Below are positions 16,196-20,954 of a stretch of 20,990 bases of DNA, one piece after another (position 1 is the stretch's first letter; every line of letters starts with the position of its first letter). This stretch comes from a virus, in IMG/VR virus record IMGVR_UViG_3300028883_000149, positions 1 through 20,990 of that record; one strand, given 5' to 3'. The notes beneath the pieces were generated by a model that had not been told where the DNA came from, did no database searches, and saw only the letters and a program-made list of their open reading frames with translations. The position numbers were made by a program, and so were the translations under genes.

Positions 16196-16212
16196 ATGTG
16201 AGTTAGTTGTTT
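16196..16212 (-). repeat. 17-base leader motif, copy upstream of terL
   Basis: On the minus strand this reads AAACAACTAACTCACAT. It differs by one base from the copy at 19700-19716 on the plus strand. In both places the motif ends exactly 14 bases before an ATG, here that of terL. The shared spacing suggests a leader or protein-binding element rather than chance. Confidence 0.6.
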
Positions 16213-16221
16213 TAAGGAATT

Positions 16222-16241
16222 GGGGAGATTGCCGTCTCCCC
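16222..16241. promoter_or_regulatory. 7-bp stem-loop upstream of terL
   Basis: GGGGAGA and TCTCCCC form a perfect stem around a six-base loop. On the minus-strand RNA the loop is CGGCAA. On the plus strand TTTT follows, which would make only a weak terminator; on the minus strand no T-run follows at once. It lies in the 116-base space between the small and large terminase genes and could set their relative expression. Confidence 0.5.
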
Positions 16242-16297
16242 TTTTCCACTTAAAGACACCCTAGAGTTGCGCTTACATCAGAGGCGTAGGATGTATG

Positions 16298-16639
16298 CTA
16301 TTCGTTATTCACCACCAATTTAGGTTTTTTACTCTCATTTAACTTGTCAAGTACGCTTTTAGCTTCTTCACTTATTTTCACTGTGATATTCTTATCTTCT
16401 GTTTTCTGTGATAATATTTCTTTTGGAAGAAGGTCTATTGCTTTCCAAATCAGCTTTTCTGTGAATTTTTCATCTTTTTTGCATTTGCCATAAAGAAACT
16501 TCTGACCGCCAAGCGCAATATAAGTTTTCCAGATATCATCCTTCAACCTACCTAAACCTGTTTTCTGACCGGGCCTTCTACCAATCGGCTTGCCGTACTT
16601 TGATAATTTTTTGCCATCAGGGCCAATCTTGTATTCCAC
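16298..16639 (-). CDS. Putative terminase small subunit
   Basis: 113 residues from a GTG start (16639) with only a weak purine stretch upstream. The N-terminus is basic with a KPIGRRPGQKTG element. It is followed by a helical LKDDIWKTYIALGGQKFL segment and IDLLPKEI at about 69-76. This plan (basic arm, then a helix with ALGG, then LLPKEI) is common in small proteins next to phage terminases that bind the packaging site. The C-terminal 35 residues are charged and variable. Position directly before terL supports the call; the sequence signal alone is modest. Confidence 0.6.
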   Translation of the reverse strand: MEYKIGPDGKKLSKYGKPIGRRPGQKTGLGRLKDDIWKTYIALGGQKFLYGKCKKDEKFTEKLIWKAIDLLPKEILSQKTEDKNITVKISEEAKSVLDKLNESKKPKLVVNNE

Positions 16640-16796
16640 AACTTTTCTTTCTGTAAACTAAATTTGTGTCAGTGAGGGTAAATTTTTTTACATATACAAC
16701 ACGTTTTTGGCTAAAAAACGCCCGTCAGAGGTGTTTTAAAACTAGAAGAAATAAATTCCCTTAGTGAGCCTTTTTTCGTCTAAATACCCCCGTATT
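16640..16796. other. Intergenic region before small terminase
   Basis: 157 bases without a convincing ORF on either strand. It holds an AT-based inverted repeat (CGTTTTT 16702-16708 / AAAAACG 16714-16720, loop GGCTA). A late promoter or regulatory leader for the packaging operon could lie here, but I see no clear -35/-10 pair. Confidence 0.4.
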
Positions 16797-17027
16797 TCAC
16801 TCTTTCTCGTTGTACCTTGCCACGGCTTCTTTTGCGTTGCGTAATGACGAAAACTCCATTTCGTACACCCACAGATTCGTGTTGATTCCTTCGGCACAGA
16901 GTTCGGCACTTTTTCTACGTTTCAGCATGTTGTGAACACGCTCATTTCCTGTCTGTATCCGGTATTTGTTACCGCAACTTCCAAGAATTACGGTTTCTGT
17001 TGGGGATTGTATGAATTTTTTGGTCAT
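16797..17027 (-). CDS. Hypothetical protein (76 aa)
   Basis: 76 residues, no membrane segment. The middle is basic (MLKRRKSAEL) and the C-terminal half (NLWVYEMEFSSLRNAKEA) reads as strand then helix, suggesting a small alpha/beta fold. It begins at an ATGA overlap with the lipoprotein gene before it, so the two are translated together. No family recognised. Confidence 0.6.
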   Translation of the reverse strand: MTKKFIQSPTETVILGSCGNKYRIQTGNERVHNMLKRRKSAELCAEGINTNLWVYEMEFSSLRNAKEAVARYNEKE

Positions 17028-17575
17028 CTGATAAGCACCAACGGGTTAATATCAAGAAGCATTTCGTCATTTTGCGGTTCAAAAAAGACTATTTCGTCGG
17101 TGGTCATGAACCAGACAATAGAATGACCGGAAATCCACGCAATCCCGCCCATAACGCCATACCAGGGGGAAATATTCAGTTCAGATATCACAGCCATGGA
17201 AAAATCTTTGCAGACAAAAGGGATATCTTTTCGGGATTTCCACCTGTCTATGGGAGAGGCGTGTAGAAAATCCTCTATCCATTCCATAGGAACGGCATAT
17301 TCGCCGCCGGAATACAACCTTAAAGCTGTAAAATCATCCTTAACATAAGGTTCGGAAGTGCCAAGCATCCAAAGCGGTTTACCGAACTGTTCAACGATTT
17401 GTGTCTGTAAATCAGCGGTAGTAGCCTTTACAGCGGATCCATCAGCGACCATATCTTCCAACGTACCCCACTTATCAAGCATATTTCCCCATTCAGCCAC
17501 GGAAGAACCAGCGTCATACGCAGGAATAGTGCAGGATGTGAAAAGAAAAAATATTATAAAAAATTTTTTTGGCAC
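17024..17575 (-). CDS. Predicted phage lipoprotein with Cys/His/Glu protease-like core
   Basis: 183 residues from GTG 17575, with AAAAAGG upstream. The N-terminus (MPKKFFIIFFLFTSC) is a short basic and hydrophobic signal with a lipobox-like LFTSC; Cys15 would be lipidated, though Phe at -3 is not canonical. The C-terminal half shows FVCKDFS (Cys122), SGHSIVWF (His151) and FFEPQND (Glu166), ordered like the active site of papain-like or transglutaminase-like cysteine enzymes, including the fold seen in MOA-type lectins. I infer a secreted or membrane-anchored cysteine peptidase, conceivably a superinfection-exclusion or envelope-acting protein. It is coupled with two very small genes on either side. 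The catalytic reading is tentative. Confidence 0.65.
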   Translation of the reverse strand: MPKKFFIIFFLFTSCTIPAYDAGSSVAEWGNMLDKWGTLEDMVADGSAVKATTADLQTQIVEQFGKPLWMLGTSEPYVKDDFTALRLYSGGEYAVPMEWIEDFLHASPIDRWKSRKDIPFVCKDFSMAVISELNISPWYGVMGGIAWISGHSIVWFMTTDEIVFFEPQNDEMLLDINPLVLIR

Positions 17576-17701
17576 TTACCTTTTTCCCCATTTGGGTTTG
17601 TCAATCGCTTTTCGTAATTCATCCAACAGGTAAATTGCGGTTCGGACTTTACCACGTTTCAGCATGGCTTCAATTTCGTCTATGATATGTTCAGGACTCA
17701 T
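17576..17701 (-). CDS. Tiny helical protein (41 aa)
   Basis: A 41-residue ORF from ATG 17701 to TAA 17576. It overlaps the previous gene's stop by 11 bases and ends immediately before the GTG of the lipoprotein gene; its last codons supply that gene's AAAAAGG ribosome site. The sequence (MSPEHIIDEIEAMLKRGKVR, then a Leu/Ala helix) is amphipathic and basic at the end. SD is weak, so translation probably depends on coupling. No family recognised. Confidence 0.6.
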   Translation of the reverse strand: MSPEHIIDEIEAMLKRGKVRTAIYLLDELRKAIDKPKWGKR

Positions 17702-17897
17702 TGCTAAATTCAATTTCTCTGATTATTTCTGCGATACTTCTGTTTATTTCGTTTAAACAGCCAATGGTTTCCAACTTTTCATCTATAGCACTAACCCTTA
17801 TGTTTCGTGAATATTCCTTATCGCTAAGATATACCCTTATATAAAAATCAGAGTAACTACCGCTCTTTAGTGGCTCTTTCCAAACATCTATTTGCAT
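17691..17897 (-). CDS. Hypothetical protein (68 aa)
   Basis: 68 residues, beta-like N-terminal half (IDVWKEPLKSGSYSDFYIRV) and helical C-terminal half (NEINRSIAEIIREIEF). AGGTGAAG lies before the ATG, which is nested 10 bases into the previous gene's end. The layout resembles other compact phage accessory proteins, but I do not recognise it. Confidence 0.6.
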   Translation of the reverse strand: MQIDVWKEPLKSGSYSDFYIRVYLSDKEYSRNIRVSAIDEKLETIGCLNEINRSIAEIIREIEFSNES

Positions 17898-18133
17898 TCT
17901 TCACCTAAATATTCCCACAACAGCTTAAATGTTTCCGCTCTGTAAATATTTGCAGAGACATCAATATCTTTTCCGTTACGCTTTATTCTTTTGTGATATT
18001 CCCCGTCAGCTCTATTGTTGTTCTCTAGCTCCTCAATCTCCCAACCAAGCATTTTTAGAATATTTTCCAGAAGGCCAATATTACCCCAACAATACTCATG
18101 TGACTTTAATATGGCTTCGTATACGTTATCCAT
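17888..18133 (-). CDS. Hypothetical protein (81 aa)
   Basis: 81 residues, mildly acidic, with a helical N-terminus (YEAILKSHEYCWGNIGLLEN) and a basic RIKRNGKDIDV strand region. The start lies in a 22-base block that is repeated almost exactly at the next gene upstream (18373-18394), with AGAGGG as the ribosome site. The two proteins themselves are not alike past the first two residues. No family recognised. Confidence 0.6.
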   Translation of the reverse strand: MDNVYEAILKSHEYCWGNIGLLENILKMLGWEIEELENNNRADGEYHKRIKRNGKDIDVSANIYRAETFKLLWEYLGEECK

Positions 18134-18149
18134 AGGCCCTCTATGATGA
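18128..18149 (-). repeat. Duplicated translation-start block, copy 1
   Basis: 22 bases spanning the SD and start codon of the 81-residue gene. It matches 18373-18394 at 21 of 22 positions. On the minus strand both read TCATCATAGAG(G/A)GCCTATGGAT. Confidence 0.8.
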
Positions 18150-18171
18150 GTTTGTCCAATCTTCCCTGTCC

Positions 18172-18378
18172 TTATTCCAAATCCCTTAGATATTTTTGAT
18201 TGTTATCACAAAATTTTCCCGTCTTATATTTTTGCAAATTTATGGCTAGACCAGACACTATCTCAGGAATACGTTTCTCAAGACGCTTTTTTGCATCTTC
18301 AACTGCTAATTCAACCTCTTTTTGGGCTGCATCCTTAATTGCGATATTGATTGACTCTATTAGTGTGTTATGATCCAT
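18172..18378 (-). CDS. Hypothetical helical protein (68 aa)
   Basis: 68 residues, strongly helical and charged at residues 1-40 (IKDAAQKEVELAVEDAKKRL), then a hydrophobic turn and a basic, polar C-terminus with one Cys. The pattern suggests a coiled coil or dimer. It starts in the second copy of the duplicated start block. Two neighbouring genes with the same start block probably arose by local duplication of the leader or share a translational control. Function unknown. Confidence 0.6.
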   Translation of the reverse strand: MDHNTLIESINIAIKDAAQKEVELAVEDAKKRLEKRIPEIVSGLAINLQKYKTGKFCDNNQKYLRDLE

Positions 18379-18394
18379 AGGCTCTCTATGATGA
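18373..18394 (-). repeat. Duplicated translation-start block, copy 2
   Basis: Covers the SD and ATG of the 68-residue gene. It is identical to 18128-18149 except for one base inside the SD region (AGAGAG here, AGAGGG there), which would make the two genes differ in initiation strength. Confidence 0.8.
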
Positions 18395-18444
18395 TTATTG
18401 GTTAATATATCTCTATACGCTTCCTCTGAGGGTGGTCAGCACCC

Positions 18445-18657
18445 CTACCCCTCCCCGTTCTTGTACGCAGCATTAAATAGCATGTTGTTTCTTACTCTTA
18501 TTTCTCTTTTCAGCTCTGCGTTTTCTGCTCTCAGTTTTTTATTGTTAGCCAGTAACAATTCATTGTGCTCGATCAGATCATCTGTTAGCCTAATTAGCTC
18601 TTGGCTCCCGCCTGTGGAGCAATGGCATTTGAGTATTGTTTTTCCTTCACTTTTCAT
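18445..18657 (-). CDS. Hypothetical coiled-coil protein (70 aa)
   Basis: 70 residues. A short N-terminal segment with CHC and Gly (residues about 11-17) precedes a long helix with leucine-zipper-like spacing (RLTDDLIEHNELLLANNKKL, then AENAELKREI). The ribosome site is weak (CAGAGA). It is the first gene after the long non-coding stretch, and an AT-rich tract with TATTATATATATACT lies upstream and could hold a promoter. After its stop comes a GGGTG/CACCC stem (18430-18444). No family recognised. Confidence 0.6.
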   Translation of the reverse strand: MKSEGKTILKCHCSTGGSQELIRLTDDLIEHNELLLANNKKLRAENAELKREIRVRNNMLFNAAYKNGEG

Positions 18658-18714
18658 AATTGGCTAATCTCTGTTTTATCACTTTAGTATATATATAATA
18701 GGTAAATATGCCCT

Positions 18715-18807
18715 TTAAACGTCTGCAATCCATATGATCAGCTTATCCAGGTGGTGCTGCAGAGCTGTTATTATGTCGATTAGGGCTTGTTTTATGTAGT
18801 CTGACAT
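18715..18807 (-). CDS. Possible 30-aa amphipathic peptide
   Basis: ORF from ATG 18807 to TAA 18715. The peptide (MSDYIKQALIDIITALQHHL plus ten more residues ending IIWIADV) is a single amphipathic, hydrophobic helix, like small membrane-active peptides. No SD is visible, so the call is weak; it may be chance in an AT-rich region. Confidence 0.25.
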   Translation of the reverse strand: MSDYIKQALIDIITALQHHLDKLIIWIADV

Positions 18808-18899
18808 GGGATGTGGTTAAACTTTCCAGCCTAAATTGAATCTGAATTCAGTTTCATTCCTTTGTAAGTACTTGATTTATCATAATCACAGTATAACAT

Positions 18900-18933
18900 A
18901 GTCTATAAGTCTAGTAGTTTAGTAGGTTGGTTA
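18900..18933 (+). repeat. Degenerate repeat unit, copy 1
   Basis: AGTCTATAAG followed after an 8-base insertion by TTTAGTAGGTTGGTTA. It matches the copy at 19100-19125 except for the insertion and two substitutions. Function unknown. Confidence 0.6.
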
Positions 18934-19024
18934 TGTGCAATTAATGCACAGTTAGTTGATATTTAATGATCGCTGTATGTGGTCTGATGTTATGAATAGT
19001 TCTCTCATTAACCCTTGTGCATTA

Positions 19025-19040
19025 TTAACCATCTGGTTAA
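19025..19040. repeat. Inverted repeat TTAACC-N4-GGTTAA
   Basis: A perfect 6-base inverted repeat with a 4-base centre. It could be an operator half-site pair or a small RNA stem; its neighbour at 18935-18949 has 5-base arms with a 5-base centre. Confidence 0.5.
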
Positions 19041-19099
19041 GTATTTTAAGGTTATGTTGATAAGTTAATTCGTTATATTTAATGGCTATCTCTAGCATA

Positions 19100-19125
19100 A
19101 GTCTATAAGATTAGTAGATTGGTTA
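19100..19125 (+). repeat. Degenerate repeat unit, copy 2
   Basis: AGTCTATAAG directly followed by ATTAGTAGATTGGTTA, the shorter form of the unit at 18900-18933. It sits 6 bases from the stop of the 56-residue gene. Confidence 0.6.
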
Positions 19126-19131
19126 ACATCG

Positions 19132-19302
19132 CTAACAGGCCTTCTTTAATTGTTTATACCGTGCTCTTGCGCCACATGATCTACGGGTCCAGTTTTGTGC
19201 ACCTGTTCTGCCGTTTATTACTAAAGCATGTGTATAAGTGGTATTCTCAAGTCCATTAATATATGCTTGCTTGCGGAGTGCTTTTGCTTTTGTTGCGTTC
19301 AT
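19132..19302 (-). CDS. Small phage protein of KALRKQAY...YKQLKK type (56 aa)
   Basis: 56 residues from ATG 19302, with TAGGG upstream. A longer reading from 19416 would overlap the 52-residue gene in another frame and lacks a ribosome site. The layout NATKAKALRKQAY at the N-terminus and ARARYKQLKKAC at the C-terminus, with a short beta-like centre, resembles a recurrent small phage protein of unknown role. Basic and likely nucleic-acid-binding by composition. It is second in the leftward unit that starts at the 19.54 kb promoter. Confidence 0.6.
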   Translation of the reverse strand: MNATKAKALRKQAYINGLENTTYTHALVINGRTGAQNWTRRSCGARARYKQLKKAC

Positions 19303-19372
19303 AATTACCCTATGTCTTATTATGCTTCGCTGTGTGTTAATCGATTGTAGGCCATTCTCGCGCGCCTGTTTT

Positions 19373-19531
19373 TTACATATTGTTGATGATACCGCTGATC
19401 TTGCGTTCTTCATCATCCCGGATATCTTCCAAGTATCTGTTTAACAAGTCCTGTTCGGCTTCGGGAATATTACGAATTGGGTAATCAATTCCAGGGATAT
19501 CTTCAATTTCTATATCAATCAAGTTGTTCAT
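19373..19531 (-). CDS. Small acidic protein, near-leaderless (52 aa)
   Basis: 52 residues, acidic (MNNLIDIEIEDIPGIDYPIR, then a charged helix LLNRYLEDIRDDEERKISG). The ATG at 19531 starts only 9 bases after the -10 box of a perfect-consensus promoter, so the mRNA would have a leader of about 0-3 bases. AAGG at 19539-19536 could act as an SD only if transcription began further upstream. The place, first leftward gene of a divergent control region, is where phage regulators are often found, but it has no visible DNA-binding motif. Unknown function. Confidence 0.6.
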   Translation of the reverse strand: MNNLIDIEIEDIPGIDYPIRNIPEAEQDLLNRYLEDIRDDEERKISGIINNM

Positions 19532-19539
19532 TATACCTT

Positions 19540-19568
19540 ATTATACCACAATATCTTGTATATGTCAA
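19540..19568 (-). promoter_or_regulatory. Leftward sigma-70 promoter, perfect consensus
   Basis: On the minus strand TTGACA (19568-19563), a 17-base spacer and TATAAT (19545-19540). Both hexamers and the spacing match the ideal. It drives the 52-residue gene and perhaps the small genes beyond it. Confidence 0.85.
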
Positions 19569-19603
19569 GCGATATTTACCTAATTAGCACTATATCTTGT
19601 GGT
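19545..19603. promoter_or_regulatory. Operator-like repeats between divergent promoters
   Basis: ACCACAA (19545-19551) and TTGTGGT (19597-19603) form an inverted pair, and ATATCTTGT occurs twice (19551-19559, 19592-19600), 41 bases apart, or about four helical turns. A related inverted pair, TAGCACTATA (19585-19594) and TATAGTGTGCTA (19669-19680), puts one arm in the spacer of the rightward promoter. These look like sites for a repressor that controls both promoters. Confidence 0.5.
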
Positions 19604-19656
19604 TTTTAATAAGATGAATTAATTTGAATTATTTTAAAGAAAGTTAAAAAAAAGTA

Positions 19657-19684
19657 TTGACATCGTGTTATAGTGTGCTAATAT
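19657..19684 (+). promoter_or_regulatory. Rightward sigma-70 promoter
   Basis: TTGACA (19657-19662), a 16-base spacer and TAATAT (19679-19684). The 50 bases upstream are A/T tracts that could act as an UP element. It would start the operon of small proteins at 19731. Confidence 0.8.
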
Positions 19685-19699
19685 CTTTAATAGAGACAC

Positions 19700-19716
19700 A
19701 AACAACTAACTTACAT
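19700..19716 (+). repeat. 17-base leader motif, copy upstream of early operon
   Basis: AAACAACTAACTTACAT, one base different from the minus-strand copy before terL (16196-16212), and again ending 14 bases before an ATG. Here it lies in the 5' leader, 16 bases after the -10 box, and is followed by an AAGGAG ribosome site. Confidence 0.6.
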
Positions 19717-19730
19717 AAGGAGATACGGCA

Positions 19731-19898
19731 ATGAAATATGAAAAAATTAAAAAAATAACAATCTTTTGTCCTGTATGTAAAAAACAAAGATCCAGACTGT
19801 ATTTTATTGGGAATACGAACAATACGGCTTGTTTTTCATGCTGTCTTGAAATCGAAAATAAAAAGTTTAATAAGGAGGCGCGGCAATGCCAAAATTAA
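19731..19898 (+). CDS. Small zinc-ribbon protein (55 aa)
   Basis: 55 residues from ATG 19731, with AAGGAG 8 bases upstream. The FCPVC pair (Cys13, Cys16) and the CFSCC group (Cys34, Cys37, Cys38) make a typical treble-clef or zinc-ribbon spacing; the N- and C-termini are Lys-rich. It is the first gene of the rightward unit. Such proteins bind nucleic acid or partner proteins, often to alter host transcription; the partner cannot be read from sequence. Its 3' end overlaps the next start. Confidence 0.7.
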   Translation: MKYEKIKKITIFCPVCKKQRSRLYFIGNTNNTACFSCCLEIENKKFNKEARQCQN

Positions 19899-19969
19899 AA
19901 GAACTACTCACAGTAGCAGCAATGGTCACAATGGGTTACATAACAATAATAATTGCATTTATATTTTAA
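19886..19969 (+). CDS. 27-aa membrane peptide
   Basis: 27 residues from ATG 19886 within the end of the zinc-ribbon gene. AAGGAGG is 10 bases upstream in a CGGCAATG context identical to that of the previous gene. The peptide (MPKLKELLTVAAMVTMGY, then ITIIIAFIF) is a short basic head followed by one membrane-spanning helix. It could act on the host membrane or be a regulator; its size prevents family assignment. Confidence 0.55.
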   Translation: MPKLKELLTVAAMVTMGYITIIIAFIF

Positions 19970-19982
19970 GGAGGGTTTTATT

Positions 19983-20123
19983 ATGGATTTTAGCGATTAC
20001 GAAAAACAAATAATCATAGACCTTCTCGAATTTGAACAAATTGAACTTGAAAAAGACGGTTTAAAATCATCAGAACGCTTTAAAAATGTATTATCAGCAT
20101 TAATAAAACTAGGGGGTGAATAA
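19983..20123 (+). CDS. Small helical protein (46 aa)
   Basis: 46 residues after AAGGAGGG. The N-terminal two-thirds is an acidic helix (DYEKQIIIDLLEFEQIELEK), followed by a second short helix (SSERFKNVLSALIKLGG). It ends at a TAATG junction with the RHH gene, so the two are translated together. Two helices of this kind suggest a small dimer or a partner of the RHH protein. No family recognised. Confidence 0.65.
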   Translation: MDFSDYEKQIIIDLLEFEQIELEKDGLKSSERFKNVLSALIKLGGE

Positions 20124-20263
20124 TGGAAAAGGTCGCAGTAAACATACAAATGCCCGTATCCGTGTCAGCCTGGATTGACAAGAAAGCACGGGAAGAAAAC
20201 CGGAGCAGATCAAATATGATACTCACAATTATACTTAAAGCTATGAAGGAGGGTGAAAAATGA
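20123..20263 (+). CDS. Ribbon-helix-helix regulator (Arc/CopG-like)
   Basis: 46 residues with the full RHH plan: beta strand VAVNIQMPV (residues 4-12), helix A SAWIDKKAREEN (15-26) and helix B SRSNMILTIILKAMKE (28-43). The NRSRSNM turn is typical of CopG/Arc proteins, which bind short inverted repeats as dimers. It could act on the inverted repeats between the divergent promoters just upstream, and so control its own operon; this is inference. Stop and next start overlap as ATGA. Confidence 0.8.
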   Translation: MEKVAVNIQMPVSVSAWIDKKAREENRSRSNMILTIILKAMKEGEK

Positions 20264-20541
20264 TAGATAAAGACATCATAGAAATTGCAGAAGAACGAAA
20301 CAATGTATATATCAACCCTGATACGATGATGTATAACAGGGACAGCCGGGAAGCAACATATGGTTGGGATGCAGTTCCGAAATACTGGATAGAGTCGATC
20401 AAAATCGAAGAACATATCGAAGAATCAGGTGGTTTTAATAATTGGCGAAAATGGAACAGGGAAGAAGTGGCCGAATGGGTGCAAACCAATTATGATTGTG
20501 ACGATGAAACCGCTAAAGAGGTCGCCTTTTACATAAGCTAA
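20260..20541 (+). CDS. Hypothetical protein (93 aa)
   Basis: 93 residues, acidic, rich in Trp and Tyr, with no membrane segment. A C-terminal part (NREEVAEWVQTNYDCDDETAKEVA) looks like a helical SAM- or UBA-like repeat. Last gene of the rightward unit. Its TAA interlocks with the TAG of the convergent resolvase gene (CTAA), so both share bases 20538-20541. No family recognised. Confidence 0.65.
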   Translation: MIDKDIIEIAEERNNVYINPDTMMYNRDSREATYGWDAVPKYWIESIKIEEHIEESGGFNNWRKWNREEVAEWVQTNYDCDDETAKEVAFYIS

Positions 20542-20954
20542 ACCCCCTTATAATACTGCAGTATACACACCGCATCAGCTTCGTTCTGATCTAATCGAGT
20601 GCCTAGGAACTTTTCAGACCATTCTAGGCACTCTTTTTTTGTGGCATTCCCTTTACCAAGCACCGCCTTTTTCCATTGGGTAGGTAATACACAAGACCAA
20701 TCTACGTTATTACTTTCAGCCCATCCGACAATAGAGCCTTGCATATCCTGTAAGATTGAATTTTTAGATGCTTGTTTTGTGCGCTCAAATATCAAGTGGT
20801 CAGGATAACCGTACCAATCCGCGAATTCCTGCAGATAAGTGTTAAGATGCCCGCACCGCTTCCCTGTAAGACTCCACACGGCAGTTCTGATCGTGTCCAT
20901 ATGGAGCCATGCTGCGCCTGTAGTGGTTGCGGGGTCAAGTGCGAGTATTAGCAT
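20538..20954 (-). CDS. RuvC-like Holliday-junction resolvase
   Basis: 138 residues from ATG 20954, with an alternative TTG start at 20987 that would add 11 residues; neither has a good SD, and the family start (LILALDPATTTG) favours the ATG. RNase-H-fold acidic residues: Asp7 in LALDPATT, Glu57 in LIFER, and Glu125/Asp127 in NEADAV. QWKKAVLGKGNATKK at 93-107 is the typical RuvC/phage resolvase segment. It would cut branched DNA before packaging or resolve recombination intermediates. Read leftwards, convergent with the small-protein operon, and its coding strand contains that operon's terminator in antisense. Confidence 0.85.
   Translation of the reverse strand: MLILALDPATTTGAAWLHMDTIRTAVWSLTGKRCGHLNTYLQEFADWYGYPDHLIFERTKQASKNSILQDMQGSIVGWAESNNVDWSCVLPTQWKKAVLGKGNATKKECLEWSEKFLGTRLDQNEADAVCILQYYKGV
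20597..20640 (+). terminator. Intrinsic terminator of rightward operon, inside the resolvase gene
   Basis: GAGTGCCTAG (20597-20606) and CTAGGCACTC (20624-20633) form a perfect 10-bp stem, followed by seven T residues. It acts on the plus strand, 56 bases after the last rightward gene, and lies wholly within coding sequence of the opposite-strand resolvase. Confidence 0.85.

Larger units (their letters stand above)
18658..19131. other. AT-rich non-coding region with repeats
   Basis: 474 bases with no gene I trust, apart from one possible 30-residue ORF (18715-18807). It contains two imperfect copies of an AGTCTATAAG...TTAGTAG(G/A)TTGGTTA unit about 200 bases apart, the inverted repeats GTGCA-ATTAA-TGCAC (18935-18949) and TTAACC-ATCT-GGTTAA (19025-19040), and two ATATTTAATG segments. 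Candidate roles are a replication origin, a control region or an untranslated RNA; nothing decides between them. Confidence 0.5.

Noticed and set aside
16702-16720. CGTTTTT/AAAAACG inverted repeat considered as a terminator
   Set aside because: The stem is almost all A-T and has no adjoining T-run, so it would not terminate well.
18977-19060. 27-residue plus-strand ORF in the repeat region
   Set aside because: No ribosome site, composition consistent with chance.
19132-19416. 94-residue reading of the 56-residue gene
   Set aside because: The first 38 residues overlap the 52-residue gene in another frame and look unlike the family; ATG 19302 has its own ribosome site.
19807-20013. 68-residue plus-strand frame
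   Set aside because: It crosses three better supported small genes in another frame and has no SD.
20080-20489. Minus-strand frames opposite the RHH and 93-residue genes
   Set aside because: They are antisense shadows with hydrophobic, low-complexity translations and no start signals.
20553-20564. Perfect palindrome ATACTGCAGTAT
   Set aside because: Twelve bases inside coding sequence; can occur by chance and has no partner nearby.
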